Of a stretch of DNA of 64,000 nt, positions 34,646-44,411 are shown piece by piece. The notes beneath the pieces are model-generated. The model saw only the letters and a list, made by a program, of their open reading frames with translations, was not told the DNA's origin and made no database searches. Both the position numbers and the translations under genes were made by a program. The DNA lies in NCBI GenBank assembly GCA_035699085.1, contig DASSBG010000028.1:186001-250000 (forward strand). The letters are read 5' to 3'. Each line of letters starts with the position of its first letter. Position 1 is the first letter of the stretch. The DNA is from DASSBG01 sp035699085 (lineage in GTDB: Bacteria > Pseudomonadota > Gammaproteobacteria > Xanthomonadales > Rhodanobacteraceae).

Positions 34646-35883
34646 CAGGCGCGAGTGAAGATCAGGCTGCCGTTGGTGCCGCCGAAACCGAACGAGTTGG
34701 ATACCGCCACGTCGATCCTCGCGTCACGCGCGGTGTTCGCAACGAAATCAAGGTCGCAGCCTTCGCCGGGGTTGTCCAGGTTGATGGTCGGCGGAACGAT
34801 GCCGTCGCGAATGGCGAGGATCGAGAAGATCGCCTCGACGCCGCCCGCCGCCCCGAGCAGATGACCGGTCATCGACTTGGTCGAGCTCATCATCAACTTG
34901 TACGCATGGTCGCCGAACACCCGCTTGGCGGCCTGCACCTCGGCAAGGTCGCCCTGCGGCGTGGAGGTGCCGTGGGCATTGACGTACTGCACCTCGGTCG
35001 GGTTGATGGCGGCGTCCTTCAGCGCATGCTGCATGCAGCGGCCGGCACCCTCGCCGCCCTCGCTGGGCGCGGTCATGTGGTAGGCGTCGCCGCTCATGCC
35101 GAAGCCCACCAGTTCCGCGTAGATGTTCGCGCCGCGGGCCTTGGCGTGCTCGTACTCCTCGAGCATCAGGATGCCGGCGCCGTCGGCCAGGACGAAGCCG
35201 TCGCGCTCGGCGTCCCATGGCCGGCTGGCGCGCTGCGGCTCGTCGTTGCGGGTGGACATGGCCTTGGCCGAGCAGAAGCCGCCCACCGCGGTACCGGTGG
35301 TGGCGAACTCGGCGCCGCCGGCCAGCATCGCGTCGGCCTCGCCGTACTGGATCATGCGCATCGCCAGGCCGATGTTGTGGGTGGCGGTGGTGCAGGCGGT
35401 GACGCAGGCGATGTTGGGGCCCTTCAGGCCGAGCATGATCGACAGCTGGCCGGACGCCATGTTGATGATCGAGCTGGGTACGAAGAACGGCGAAATCTTG
35501 CGCACGCCGCGCTCGTGGTAGTCGATGCTGGTCCGTTCGATGGTATGCAGGCCGCCGATGCCGGCGCCGACGGCGACGCCGATGCGGTCGGCGTTGTCCT
35601 CGGTGACCTCGTAACCCGAATCGGCGAACGCCTGCTTGCCGGCGGCGACGCCGTAGTGGATGAACGGGTCCATTTTCTTGATGTCCTTCGGAGCGATGTA
35701 CTCCGCAGGATCAAAGCCTCGCACCTCGCCGGAGATGCGGGTCGGGAAGGTGCTGGCGTCGAAATGCGTGATTTCGCCGATGCCGCTCTTGCCGGCGGTG
35801 ATGCTGGCCCAGGCGGTGGCCACATCATTGCCGACCGGGCTCACCATGCCGAGGCCCGTCACTACCACGCGTCGCTTGCTCAT
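34645..35883 (-). CDS. fabF: 3-oxoacyl-ACP synthase II
   Basis: A 412-residue ketosynthase elongating acyl-ACP with malonyl-ACP. Catalytic Cys in CVTACTTATHNIG and the two active-site His in NAHGTSTPQGD and STKSMTGHLLGAAG are present. It lies 97 bp after acpP in the fab cluster. Confidence 0.95.
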   Translation of the reverse strand: MSKRRVVVTGLGMVSPVGNDVATAWASITAGKSGIGEITHFDASTFPTRISGEVRGFDPAEYIAPKDIKKMDPFIHYGVAAGKQAFADSGYEVTEDNADRIGVAVGAGIGGLHTIERTSIDYHERGVRKISPFFVPSSIINMASGQLSIMLGLKGPNIACVTACTTATHNIGLAMRMIQYGEADAMLAGGAEFATTGTAVGGFCSAKAMSTRNDEPQRASRPWDAERDGFVLADGAGILMLEEYEHAKARGANIYAELVGFGMSGDAYHMTAPSEGGEGAGRCMQHALKDAAINPTEVQYVNAHGTSTPQGDLAEVQAAKRVFGDHAYKLMMSSTKSMTGHLLGAAGGVEAIFSILAIRDGIVPPTINLDNPGEGCDLDFVANTARDARIDVAVSNSFGFGGTNGSLIFTRA

Positions 35884-35980
35884 AGCTCGTCCATCCCGGC
35901 AGGTGCGGCTGGCGCCTGCTCAAAACACAAGCTGCGCCCAAGCGGCGCAGCCTGCTACCCTCGTGAACAGCGCCAACCGC

Positions 35981-36220
35981 TCAGGCTTCGACGTGAGCCT
36001 TGACGTAATCAACCGCCTGCTGGACCGTGGTGATCTTCTCGGCGTCCTCATCGGGAATCTCGCACTCGAATTCCTCTTCCAGCGCCATCACCAGTTCGAC
36101 GGTGTCGAGCGAATCGGCACCCAGGTCATCGACAAACGATGCATTGGGGGTCACCTCGTCCTCTTTGACGCCAAGCTGCTCGACCACGATCTTCTTGACG
36201 CGTTCTTCAATACTGCTCAT
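35981..36220 (-). CDS. acpP: Acyl carrier protein
   Basis: A 79-residue acidic carrier protein; the serine in LGADSLDTVELVMALEEE bears 4'-phosphopantetheine. The start is the ATG at 36220 (MSSIEERV), with GGAGG about 10 bases upstream; an upstream TTG adds six atypical residues and is not used. Confidence 0.97.
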   Translation of the reverse strand: MSSIEERVKKIVVEQLGVKEDEVTPNASFVDDLGADSLDTVELVMALEEEFECEIPDEDAEKITTVQQAVDYVKAHVEA

Positions 36221-36394
36221 CTGCAGGAAACCTCCCAAGGGGAACTGAAAGCCGCCGCATTGTAGTGGACTTGGTGTCTGCTCGCTACATGCGGCACGGG
36301 TGTTCTGGCGGCCACGCCAATGCTGGCGGAATGCGCTTCAGACCGTCTGGCTTGCGTCTGATCACTGCAATGATCATGCGCAAGCCATTGAAAA

Positions 36395-37138
36395 TCAAGC
36401 CATGTACATGCCGCCGTTGACATGCAGTGTCTCGCCGGTCACGTAAGCCGCCGCCGGCGAAGCGAGGAAGCCGACAACCTGCGCGACATCGGCCACATCG
36501 CCAAAGCGCGCCAGCGCTATCTGTTCCAGCATGGCCTGTTTCTGTGCCTCGGGCAAGGCGCGCGTCATGTCGGTGTCGATGAAGCCGGGGGCGACGCAAT
36601 TGACCGTGATGCCGCGCGAACCGACTTCGCGCGCCAGCGACTTCGAGAAGGCGACCACGCCGGCCTTGGCCGCCGCGTAATTGGCTTGCCCCGGGTTGCC
36701 CAGCGCACCGATCACCGAGGTGATGTTGATGATGCGGCCCGTGCGTGCCTTCATCATGCCGCGCAACACCGCCTTGCTGGTGCGGAAGATGGCGCTGAGG
36801 TTGGTGTCGATCACGGCATTCCAGTCGTCGTCCTTCATGCGCAGCAGCAACTGGTCGCGGGCGATGCCGGCATTGTTGACCAGGATCGTGACGGTGCCGA
36901 GTTCGGCCTCGATGGCGGCGACGGCCGCAATCACCGCCTCCCCATCGGTAACGTCGAGCACGCGGCCACCGCCGCCCTGCGGGCGCAGGCGCTGGTCGAT
37001 GGCCTGGGCGCCGGCCTCGCTGGTGGCCGTGCCGACCACCCGGGCGCCGAGCCAGGCGAGGTGGTCGGCAATGGCCGCGCCGATGCCGCGGCTGGCCCCG
37101 GTGACAAGGGCAACCCGAGAGTCGAGCGGTGCACTCAT
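36395..37138 (-). CDS. fabG: 3-oxoacyl-ACP reductase
   Basis: A 247-residue SDR reducing 3-oxoacyl-ACP with NADPH. Motifs: LVTGASRGIGAAIA, NNAGIARDQLLLRM, active-site TSVIGALGNPGQANYAAAKAG. The ATG at 37138 overlaps the fabD stop by 4 bp. Confidence 0.95.
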   Translation of the reverse strand: MSAPLDSRVALVTGASRGIGAAIADHLAWLGARVVGTATSEAGAQAIDQRLRPQGGGGRVLDVTDGEAVIAAVAAIEAELGTVTILVNNAGIARDQLLLRMKDDDWNAVIDTNLSAIFRTSKAVLRGMMKARTGRIINITSVIGALGNPGQANYAAAKAGVVAFSKSLAREVGSRGITVNCVAPGFIDTDMTRALPEAQKQAMLEQIALARFGDVADVAQVVGFLASPAAAYVTGETLHVNGGMYMA

Positions 37139-38133
37139 GGCGTTGATCCGGAAGCCGGGGAAGAGATTGCGCCGCTGTCCGCGGCCCATGCGGCCAGCGC
37201 CGCGTCCAGCGCCTCGGGGGTGCCGAGTGCGCGGGCGTCGATGCCGCGGTCGATGCGCCGCAGCAAGCCCGTCAGCACCTTGCCGGGGCCGCACTCGGCC
37301 ATTCGTGTGGTGCCGGCGCGTGCCATGGCGCGGATGCTGTCGGTCCAGCGTACCGGCATGTACAGCTGGCGCGCCAGCGCGGCGCGGATGTAGGGCACGC
37401 CGCTGTGCGCCTCGGCGTCTGCGTTCTGGAAAACCGGGATCTCCGGCGCGCGCCAGGCCAGGCCATCCATACGCTCGGCCAGCTGGGTCGCTGCGTCGCG
37501 CATCAGCGCGCAATGCGAGGGCACCGAGACCTCCAGCTTCACCACCTTGCGCACGCCGCGATCCGCCAGTGCCGCCAGCGCGCGATCAACCGCTGCGGCC
37601 TGGCCGGCAATGACCAACTGGCCGGGCGCGTTGTAGTTTGCCGGCGCCACCACCTCGCCCCCGGCGACCTCCTCGCAGACCGCCGCTATCTCCTCGTCGT
37701 CGGCGCCGATCACCGCAGCCATCGCGCCGGCACCGGCCGGCACCGCCGCCTGCATCAGCCGGCCGCGCTCGGCCACCAGGCCCGCTGCATCGGCCAGCGG
37801 CAGCGCGCCGGCGCAGACCAGCGCCGCGTATTCGCCAAGGCTGTGTCCAGCCATGCAGGCCGGCTTGGCTCCGCCCAGCTTGCACCAGACGCGCCATACG
37901 CCGACATCGGCCGCCAACAAGGCCGGCTGCGTGTTTTCGGTACGGTTGAGGGCCTCCGCCGGGCCGTCGCTGGCCAGCGCCCACAAATCGACCCCGGCGC
38001 CCGCCGAGGCTTCGGCGAAGGTCTGCTCGATTTCCGGGTGCATGGCGGCCAGCTCGGACAGCATGCCGACCGACTGCGAGCCCTGGCCGGGAAACAGGAA
38101 GGCAAGGTGATTTGGCTGTTGCATGGCATCCAT
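37135..38133 (-). CDS. fabD: Malonyl-CoA:ACP transacylase
   Basis: A 332-residue acyltransferase loading malonyl groups on ACP. Catalytic Ser in AGHSLGEYAAL, His in VPSHCALM, and FLFPGQGSQSVGM at the N-terminus. Two close ATGs (38133 and 38124) are possible starts; the first is given. Confidence 0.94.
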   Translation of the reverse strand: MDAMQQPNHLAFLFPGQGSQSVGMLSELAAMHPEIEQTFAEASAGAGVDLWALASDGPAEALNRTENTQPALLAADVGVWRVWCKLGGAKPACMAGHSLGEYAALVCAGALPLADAAGLVAERGRLMQAAVPAGAGAMAAVIGADDEEIAAVCEEVAGGEVVAPANYNAPGQLVIAGQAAAVDRALAALADRGVRKVVKLEVSVPSHCALMRDAATQLAERMDGLAWRAPEIPVFQNADAEAHSGVPYIRAALARQLYMPVRWTDSIRAMARAGTTRMAECGPGKVLTGLLRRIDRGIDARALGTPEALDAALAAWAADSGAISSPASGSTP

Positions 38134-38215
38134 GGTGTCTGTTGCCGACGCGCGATCGCTGTTGCGGCCCTGGCGGCACCGGCCGGACGCGCGCCGCCCC
38201 GGCGGTACCCGGCAC

Positions 38216-39202
38216 TCAGTAACGCAGCAGCGCCGAGGCCCAGGTGAAGCCGCCGCCGAAAGCCTCCAGCAGCAAGGTCTGCCCGCGTTCGATCCGGCCG
38301 GAGCGCACCGCCTCGTCCAGCGCCAGCGGCACCGAGCCCGAGGAGGTGTTGCCGTGGCGGTCGATCGTCACGATCACCCTGTCCATTGGCAGCTGCAGGC
38401 GCTTGGCCGTGCCCTCGATGATGCGCAGGTTGGCCTGGTGCGGGATCAGCCAGTCGACCTGCGATTTGTCGTAGCCGACGCTCTCCAGCGTCTCGTCGAC
38501 CAGCCGCTCCAGCGTTTTTACCGCCACCTTGAACACCTCGCGCCCGGTCATCTGCACGCGCACGCCATGATCCGGCTCGTCGGTGAAACCGGCCGAGACG
38601 CCGACGGGGTTGAACAGCAGGTGCTTGAAGCCGCCGTCGGCATGCAGCTGCGTGGTGAGGATCCCGGGTTCCTCGCTGGCTTCCAGGACCACCGCGCCGG
38701 CGCCGTCGCCGAACAGGACACAGGTCGAACGGTCGCTCCAGTCGACCATGCGGCTCAGCGTTTCGGCCCCGACCACCAGCGCCTTTTTCGCCTTGCCGGC
38801 ACGGATGAAGCTGTCGGCCGTGCCCATGGCGTACATGAAGCCGGAACAGGCGGCGTTGACGTCGAAGGCGGCGCAGCCGTTGGCCCCCAGCCGATGCTGC
38901 AGCAGGCAGGCCGTGGCGGGAAAGATGATGTCGGGCGTGGTGGTGCCGAGCACCAGCAGGTCGATCTCGCCGGCCTCGACGCCGGCAGCCTCCAGCGCGC
39001 GCGTGGCGGCGTGGAATGCGAGGTCGCCGGTGGTCTCGCCCTCGGCGGCGCGGCGGCGCTCGGCGATGCCGGTGCGCGTGCGGATCCACTCGTCGCTGGT
39101 GTCTACCAGCTCGGCCAGTTCCTCGTTGGTGACCACCCGCTCGGGCAGGTAGCTACCGGTGCCGATGATGCGTGCGTAGTTCAGGACCGTCCCCTTTCGC
39201 AA
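38216..39202 (-). CDS. fabH: 3-oxoacyl-ACP synthase III
   Basis: A 328-residue initiating ketosynthase condensing acetyl-CoA with malonyl-ACP. Catalytic Cys in NAACSGFMYAMG, His in IPHQANLRII and Asn in GNTSSGSVPLA. The TTG at 39202 is the longest start, but an AGGGGAC ribosome binding site points to a CTG at 39184, which would give 322 residues; the start is undecided. The gene follows rpmF directly: plsX, which usually lies between rpmF and fabH, is absent. Confidence 0.93.
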   Translation of the reverse strand: MRKGTVLNYARIIGTGSYLPERVVTNEELAELVDTSDEWIRTRTGIAERRRAAEGETTGDLAFHAATRALEAAGVEAGEIDLLVLGTTTPDIIFPATACLLQHRLGANGCAAFDVNAACSGFMYAMGTADSFIRAGKAKKALVVGAETLSRMVDWSDRSTCVLFGDGAGAVVLEASEEPGILTTQLHADGGFKHLLFNPVGVSAGFTDEPDHGVRVQMTGREVFKVAVKTLERLVDETLESVGYDKSQVDWLIPHQANLRIIEGTAKRLQLPMDRVIVTIDRHGNTSSGSVPLALDEAVRSGRIERGQTLLLEAFGGGFTWASALLRY

Positions 39203-39332
39203 GGCCTGCCGGCGGCGTCGGGCGCCGTGGCCGCAGTGCGTGAAAGACTAGCAGAGGGCCAAGCCGCCGCGGCACAAACGAGAAGCGGCGCTGGCAGCGC
39301 CGCTTGCTGGTCCTGGCGCCCGGCGAGGAGGC

Positions 39333-39524
39333 TCAGTCTTCGTCGACCGCAGACGCGGTATCGACCACCTTGCGACCACGGTAGTAGCCGTCGGCGGTGA
39401 TGTGGTGGCGGCGATGAACCTCGCCACTGGTCGGATCGGTGGCCAGTTGCACCGGCTTGAGGGCGTCGTGCCCACGGCGCATGCCGCGGGTGGATCGGGT
39501 TCGGCGGCTTTTCTGTACGGCCAT
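39333..39524 (-). CDS. rpmF: 50S ribosomal protein L32
   Basis: A 63-residue basic ribosomal protein (MAVQKSRRTRSTRGMRRGHD...). Encoded between yceD and fabH as usual, 25 bp after yceD. The zinc-type cysteines of some L32 proteins are absent, so this is the zinc-independent form. Confidence 0.96.
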   Translation of the reverse strand: MAVQKSRRTRSTRGMRRGHDALKPVQLATDPTSGEVHRRHHITADGYYRGRKVVDTASAVDED

Positions 39525-39549
39525 GACACGTTCTCCGGAAATTAATGAC

Positions 39550-40059
39550 TCAGTGGTGTTTCAGCTTGCCAAGCACGGCAAACGGGTTGTCTTCAGGTCG
39601 CGCAGCCGCGGCCTCATCCTCGCCGCCGGCCTGCTCCGGCAGGCTGCTGCCCGGTTTCACCGGCACCAGCGGCAGCGCCAGCAGCAACTCGTCCTCGATC
39701 ACCGCCGCCGGCCGCAGCGGCTCCGGCCCCAGCAGCAGCGGCTCGTAGCCCTCCGGCAAGGCGGCCTCCTCGGCCTCGCTCTCGATCAGTCCGAGACGCG
39801 TCTCGACCTCGACCGGCAACACGAACTCATCCATGGTGCGCTGGCACGTCAGGGTCAGCGGCGCCTGCGCATGGACATCGACATAGCCGCGGCCGAATTC
39901 GTCGCGGTCGAACTGCAGGGCGTAGGCGACCTCGCCGTCGGTGCGCGCCAGGTCCGCGGCCAGCCGCGGCAGCGCCGCCAACGGCAGCGTACCTTCGAAT
40001 GAACGCCGTGCCGTCACCATCCGCCACGCGTCCACGGTTTCTGGCAGATGCGCAGGCAT
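39550..40059 (-). CDS. yceD: YceD/DUF177 protein (23S rRNA accumulation protein)
   Basis: A 169-residue DUF177 protein, the usual first gene of the yceD-rpmF operon; relatives assist 23S rRNA accumulation. Conserved features are FDRDEFGRGYVDV, LTCQRTMDEF and the acidic C-terminus. The ATG at 40059 lies only about 3-5 nt after the predicted transcription start, so the mRNA may be leaderless. Confidence 0.9.
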   Translation of the reverse strand: MPAHLPETVDAWRMVTARRSFEGTLPLAALPRLAADLARTDGEVAYALQFDRDEFGRGYVDVHAQAPLTLTCQRTMDEFVLPVEVETRLGLIESEAEEAALPEGYEPLLLGPEPLRPAAVIEDELLLALPLVPVKPGSSLPEQAGGEDEAAAARPEDNPFAVLGKLKHH

Positions 40060-40068
40060 AGCCGCAAA

Positions 40069-40097
40069 ATTCTAGCGGCGCGACCGTGGAAAGTCAA
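40069..40097 (-). promoter_or_regulatory. Strong promoter of the yceD-rpmF-fab operon
   Basis: On the minus strand TTGACT and TAGAAT lie exactly 17 bp apart, close to consensus. The -10 ends 9 bases before the yceD ATG, so the transcript would have almost no 5' leader. Confidence 0.7.
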
Positions 40098-40164
40098 ACG
40101 CGCCACGGGTTTACCACGTTGCCGCCATGCGCGACACTGGCGCTCCTGTCGCCCCTACCTTCGC

Positions 40165-40632
40165 ATGTTCAAGACCATCATTCCCTGGGCCGGGCTGGCG
40201 TTGGCCATCGTGCTGGTCCTGCTTGCCGCCTTCGCCGGCGTACGCCAGTGGCGCTGGCACCGCCGCGAGCGGATGCTGCGCGCACTGGTCGACGGCGCCG
40301 ACCAGCTCGAGGGCGACATCCGCGAGTGCCGTACACGGCTGCAACAGGCCCACGCGGCGGTCAGCGTGTCGCCGCAGGTACCGGCCGCCGGCGGTGCCGA
40401 CGCGCGGGTGGCGGTGGATGATGCGCTGCGGGATCTGCTGGCGCACCGCCTGTGGATACGCGACCACGCCGAGGACGCGAGCCAGCAGCAACTGGCGGCC
40501 GCGGTCGAAGCGCTGTCGCAGGCGCGCCAGCAGATCGACGGCCAGCTCAGCGACCTCGGCGACGCCCAGCGCGAGCTGGCACAAGTCCTGGTTGAGCGGG
40601 ACTCGGAACTCGGACCGCGCGACGAGGGGTAA
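40165..40632 (+). CDS. Membrane-anchored coiled-coil protein of unknown function
   Basis: A 155-residue protein not recognised as a named family. One N-terminal transmembrane helix (IIPWAGLALAIVLVLLAAFA, residues 5-24) is followed by a basic patch (RQWRWHRRERM) and two Gln/Ala/Leu-rich helices predicted to form a coiled coil. It is divergent from yceD; start at the ATG in TTCGCATG. Confidence 0.6.
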   Translation: MFKTIIPWAGLALAIVLVLLAAFAGVRQWRWHRRERMLRALVDGADQLEGDIRECRTRLQQAHAAVSVSPQVPAAGGADARVAVDDALRDLLAHRLWIRDHAEDASQQQLAAAVEALSQARQQIDGQLSDLGDAQRELAQVLVERDSELGPRDEG

Positions 40633-40853
40633 GCGGTGGGCGGTGGGCGGTTGGCGGAGGAGCCTGCACAGCGATCCGATTCCGCGCCGTTGTTCCGGAG
40701 GCCGGGGACGCTGCCGACCGCGTGGGTTGTTGGGGTGCGCTTCGCTCACCGCCAGCCAGGATGCGTCCGTTTCAACGCAATCCCCTGCTTTCCCGGGTCC
40801 CGGGTGCCGGGTCCCGACTTCCGATTCCCTGCTCCCTGCTCCCTGCTGTCGCG
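40633..40853. repeat. Opposed heptamer arrays (GCGGTGG and GGGTCCC/CTCCCTG)
   Basis: A 221-bp gap between convergent genes. Left end: about three GCGGTGG-like units; right end: CCCGGGTCCCGGGTGCCGGG followed by TGCTCCC units. The central part is not repeated elsewhere in the window. Confidence 0.6.
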
Positions 40854-42504
40854 TCAGCGCTTCTGCGCCGCCCAGGCGTGGAGCCAGACGACGCAGGTGT
40901 CGCCATCGACGGGGCCGGGTGCGGCGCGCAGGCGGGCGCGGTAGAAGGCGAAGCGGCGGGCGCCGCCGGCAAACTCCAGGCGCTGCAGCGGTTCGATCGA
41001 GTCGAAGCGGCTGCAGATCGAGCGCAGCCACGGGATCCGCCGGTCCTGGCGCATTTCGGTCTCGGCCACCACCAGCAGCACCGTGTCGCCGGCATGCGCC
41101 TGGCGCAGCGCCGTCTCATCCAGCCGCCATTGCGCCAGTTGCGGCGCACGGCCGTGCTTGGTGTTGGCAGGCGAATCCAGGCTGTAGACGCGGCGCGCTC
41201 CGCGCAGTGCGAAGTCCAGCTCGGCCGCCAGGCGGAAGTTGTCGGCGACCAGCAGGTCGCCGGACTGCGGCGGTTGCGCCAGCAGCTGCCGCGCGAGGGC
41301 ACCGACGCGGCCCCATGGGGCAAAGGCCTTCGGATAAGCCTTGGTGCCGGCCAGCAGACTGGCGCGGGCCGGCGTGCTGGCCAAGGCGAGATAGGCCAGT
41401 ACCGCGGCCTGGCCGGCGGCCGCCAGGGCGAAAGCGGCTGCCAGCGCGATTCGGATCGCCAGCCGGGCGGACCGCCGCTGCCACCATTCCGCCGCCAGCA
41501 GCGGCACCACGACGAGCAGCGGCAGATAGCCGGGCAAGGGCCAGTGCAGGCGGAAATGGGTGTCGTCGGCAAACAGGCCGAACAAGAAGTAGCCGAGCAT
41601 GAAGGTCATCGCGCTGCTGGCGATCAGGTCCCAAGGCGCTCCGCGGCGCGCCCGCGCCGTGGCGTGGCAGAGCGCCCAGACCAGCAGCACATAGAGCAGC
41701 GGCGTGCAGACCAGCGCCTGCTCCAGCGGCTGCACCAACGCGTCGGCGTGAAAGCGCCACGGGTTGCGCTGCACCGCCTGGAAGTCCAGCCCGGCCCAGC
41801 CGTGGCCGAGGTTGTAGATCAGCAGCGGCAGCATGCCGGCGACTGCCAGCGCCAGCGCGAGGTACAGGCCGGGCCGGCGCCAGGCATCGCGACCGCGCGG
41901 GGTCGCCACGCAGAAAGCCAATCCGGCCAGCATCAGCATCGCGGCGCGGTAGTGCGTCATCCACGCCAGCGCCAGGGCCACGCCGAGCAGCAGCCAGTCG
42001 CGCCAGCGGTCGCGCGCCAGCGCCGCGTCCAGCGCCAGCAGCGCCAGCACCGCGGCCACCGTCAGCATCACGTCGGGCAGCGCAAGCACGCCGAGGCTGC
42101 CGGCGAGCGGCAGGGCCAGCGCCAGCAGCCCCGCCTGCCAGGCACGTCGCGCATCGACGTGGCGGCGAGCGAAGGCCACGACCAGCCACGGCAAGCCCGC
42201 ACCCAGCAGCAGGAACGGCCAACGCACGCCCAGCACCGAATCGCCGCCCACAGCCTGGCCGGCGCGGACCAGCCACGCTGTCATGCCGGGCAAGTCGCTG
42301 TAGCCAAACGCGAGGTGTCGGCTCTCCTGCCAATAGAAGGCTTCATCGCCAAACAGGGGCACACGTGCGGCGAGCCACAGCTTGATCCCCTGCAGGATGA
42401 TGAACGCGGTCACAAAGCCCCATCTCCAGGCGCTTGCACGCGACGCTACACTGGCCCCATCGGCCAGGGCGCGGCCGTCTTCTCCAGCAGGATGAATTCC
42501 CGTC

Positions 42505-42506
<2 letters not shown>
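40854..42506 (-). CDS. GT39-family membrane glycosyltransferase (ArnT-like)
   Basis: About 550 residues. Ten or more hydrophobic segments, and the first loop carries the Asp-Glu motif FGDEAFYWQESRHLAFGY, as in dolichyl-phosphate-mannose/ArnT-like GT39/GT83 transferases that use undecaprenyl-phosphate sugars. The sugar and acceptor are unknown. Start: ATG at 42506 shares a CATG palindrome with the divergent moxR ATG (42505), an odd arrangement; a GTG at 42413 preceded by GGAG is an alternative that would leave room for a divergent promoter but removes N-terminal charged residues. Confidence 0.8.
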
Positions 42507-43440
<934 letters not shown>

Positions 43441-43451
43441 GGGCGCACCGC

Positions 43452-44411
43452 ATGGCTTTGCAACGCCTGTTCGCCCCGCTGGTGCTGCGCGCCGAACGGC
43501 GCCTGCCCGCCCTCACCCGCATGAAGCCGGCCGAGGCACTGCCGATCACCTTGCACCGGCGACGCATCTACATCGTCCCCAGCGCCTACGGCATCGCCTT
43601 TGCCATTCTCCTGCTGGTGATGTTGCTGGGCTCGCTCAACTACGGCAACAACGCCGCCTTGCTGCTGACCTGCCTGCTGGCCGCCGTGTCCGCCAACAGC
43701 ATGCTGGTGACGTTCCGAACCCTGGACCGCCTCAGTCTCGACGCCATCCACGCCGGCACCGCGCGCGCCGGCGAGCGTCTTGAACTGCGGCTGGTGTTTC
43801 AGGGGAACGGGCGCGAGCACCCGGCGCTGCAACTTGAGTGCAGCGGCCACGAGGCCGGCTTCGCCGTCGGCGCCACGCTGCCGACCGAGGTCGTCGTGCC
43901 GATCGCAACCCATCGTCGCGGCTGGATCAGCATGCCGCGCCTGCGCGTACTCAGCCGCTATCCCTTCGGCTGGTTCCGCGCCTGGAGCTGGCTGGCACCA
44001 GGCGCGCGCATGCTGGTCTACCCGCGCATGGAGGCTGCCGGCCCGCCGCCGCCCGGCGCCGACCCGCTGGACGGGCGACGCCGGCCGCAGGGCGACGAGT
44101 GGGCGGGGCTGCGCGACTACCGGCACGGCGATCCACGCCGGCACATCGCCTGGAAAGCCAGCGCCCATGCCGAGAGCCTGCGGGTCAAGCAATTCGATCA
44201 GCCTGACAGCACGGCGCCATGGCGGCTTGACTGGTTCGACAGCGGCCTCGCCGCGCACGAGGCGCGCATTGCGCGGCTGGCGCGCTGGGTGCACGAGGCG
44301 CACGCCGGTGGCCACGTATGGAGCCTGCACCTGCCGGGTGCCAGCCATGGGCCGGCGCGCGGCACGGCGCACTTCCACGCCTGCATGCGCGCGCTGGCGG
44401 AACTGCCGTGA
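43452..44411 (+). CDS. DUF58-domain membrane protein
   Basis: A 319-residue protein with two N-terminal transmembrane helices and a DUF58 domain carrying its hallmark GDEWAGLRDYRHGDPRRHIAW. DUF58 proteins usually work with MoxR and a transglutaminase-like partner at the cell envelope; both flank it. The stop overlaps tgpA by 4 bp (GTGA). Confidence 0.92.
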   Translation: MALQRLFAPLVLRAERRLPALTRMKPAEALPITLHRRRIYIVPSAYGIAFAILLLVMLLGSLNYGNNAALLLTCLLAAVSANSMLVTFRTLDRLSLDAIHAGTARAGERLELRLVFQGNGREHPALQLECSGHEAGFAVGATLPTEVVVPIATHRRGWISMPRLRVLSRYPFGWFRAWSWLAPGARMLVYPRMEAAGPPPPGADPLDGRRRPQGDEWAGLRDYRHGDPRRHIAWKASAHAESLRVKQFDQPDSTAPWRLDWFDSGLAAHEARIARLARWVHEAHAGGHVWSLHLPGASHGPARGTAHFHACMRALAELP

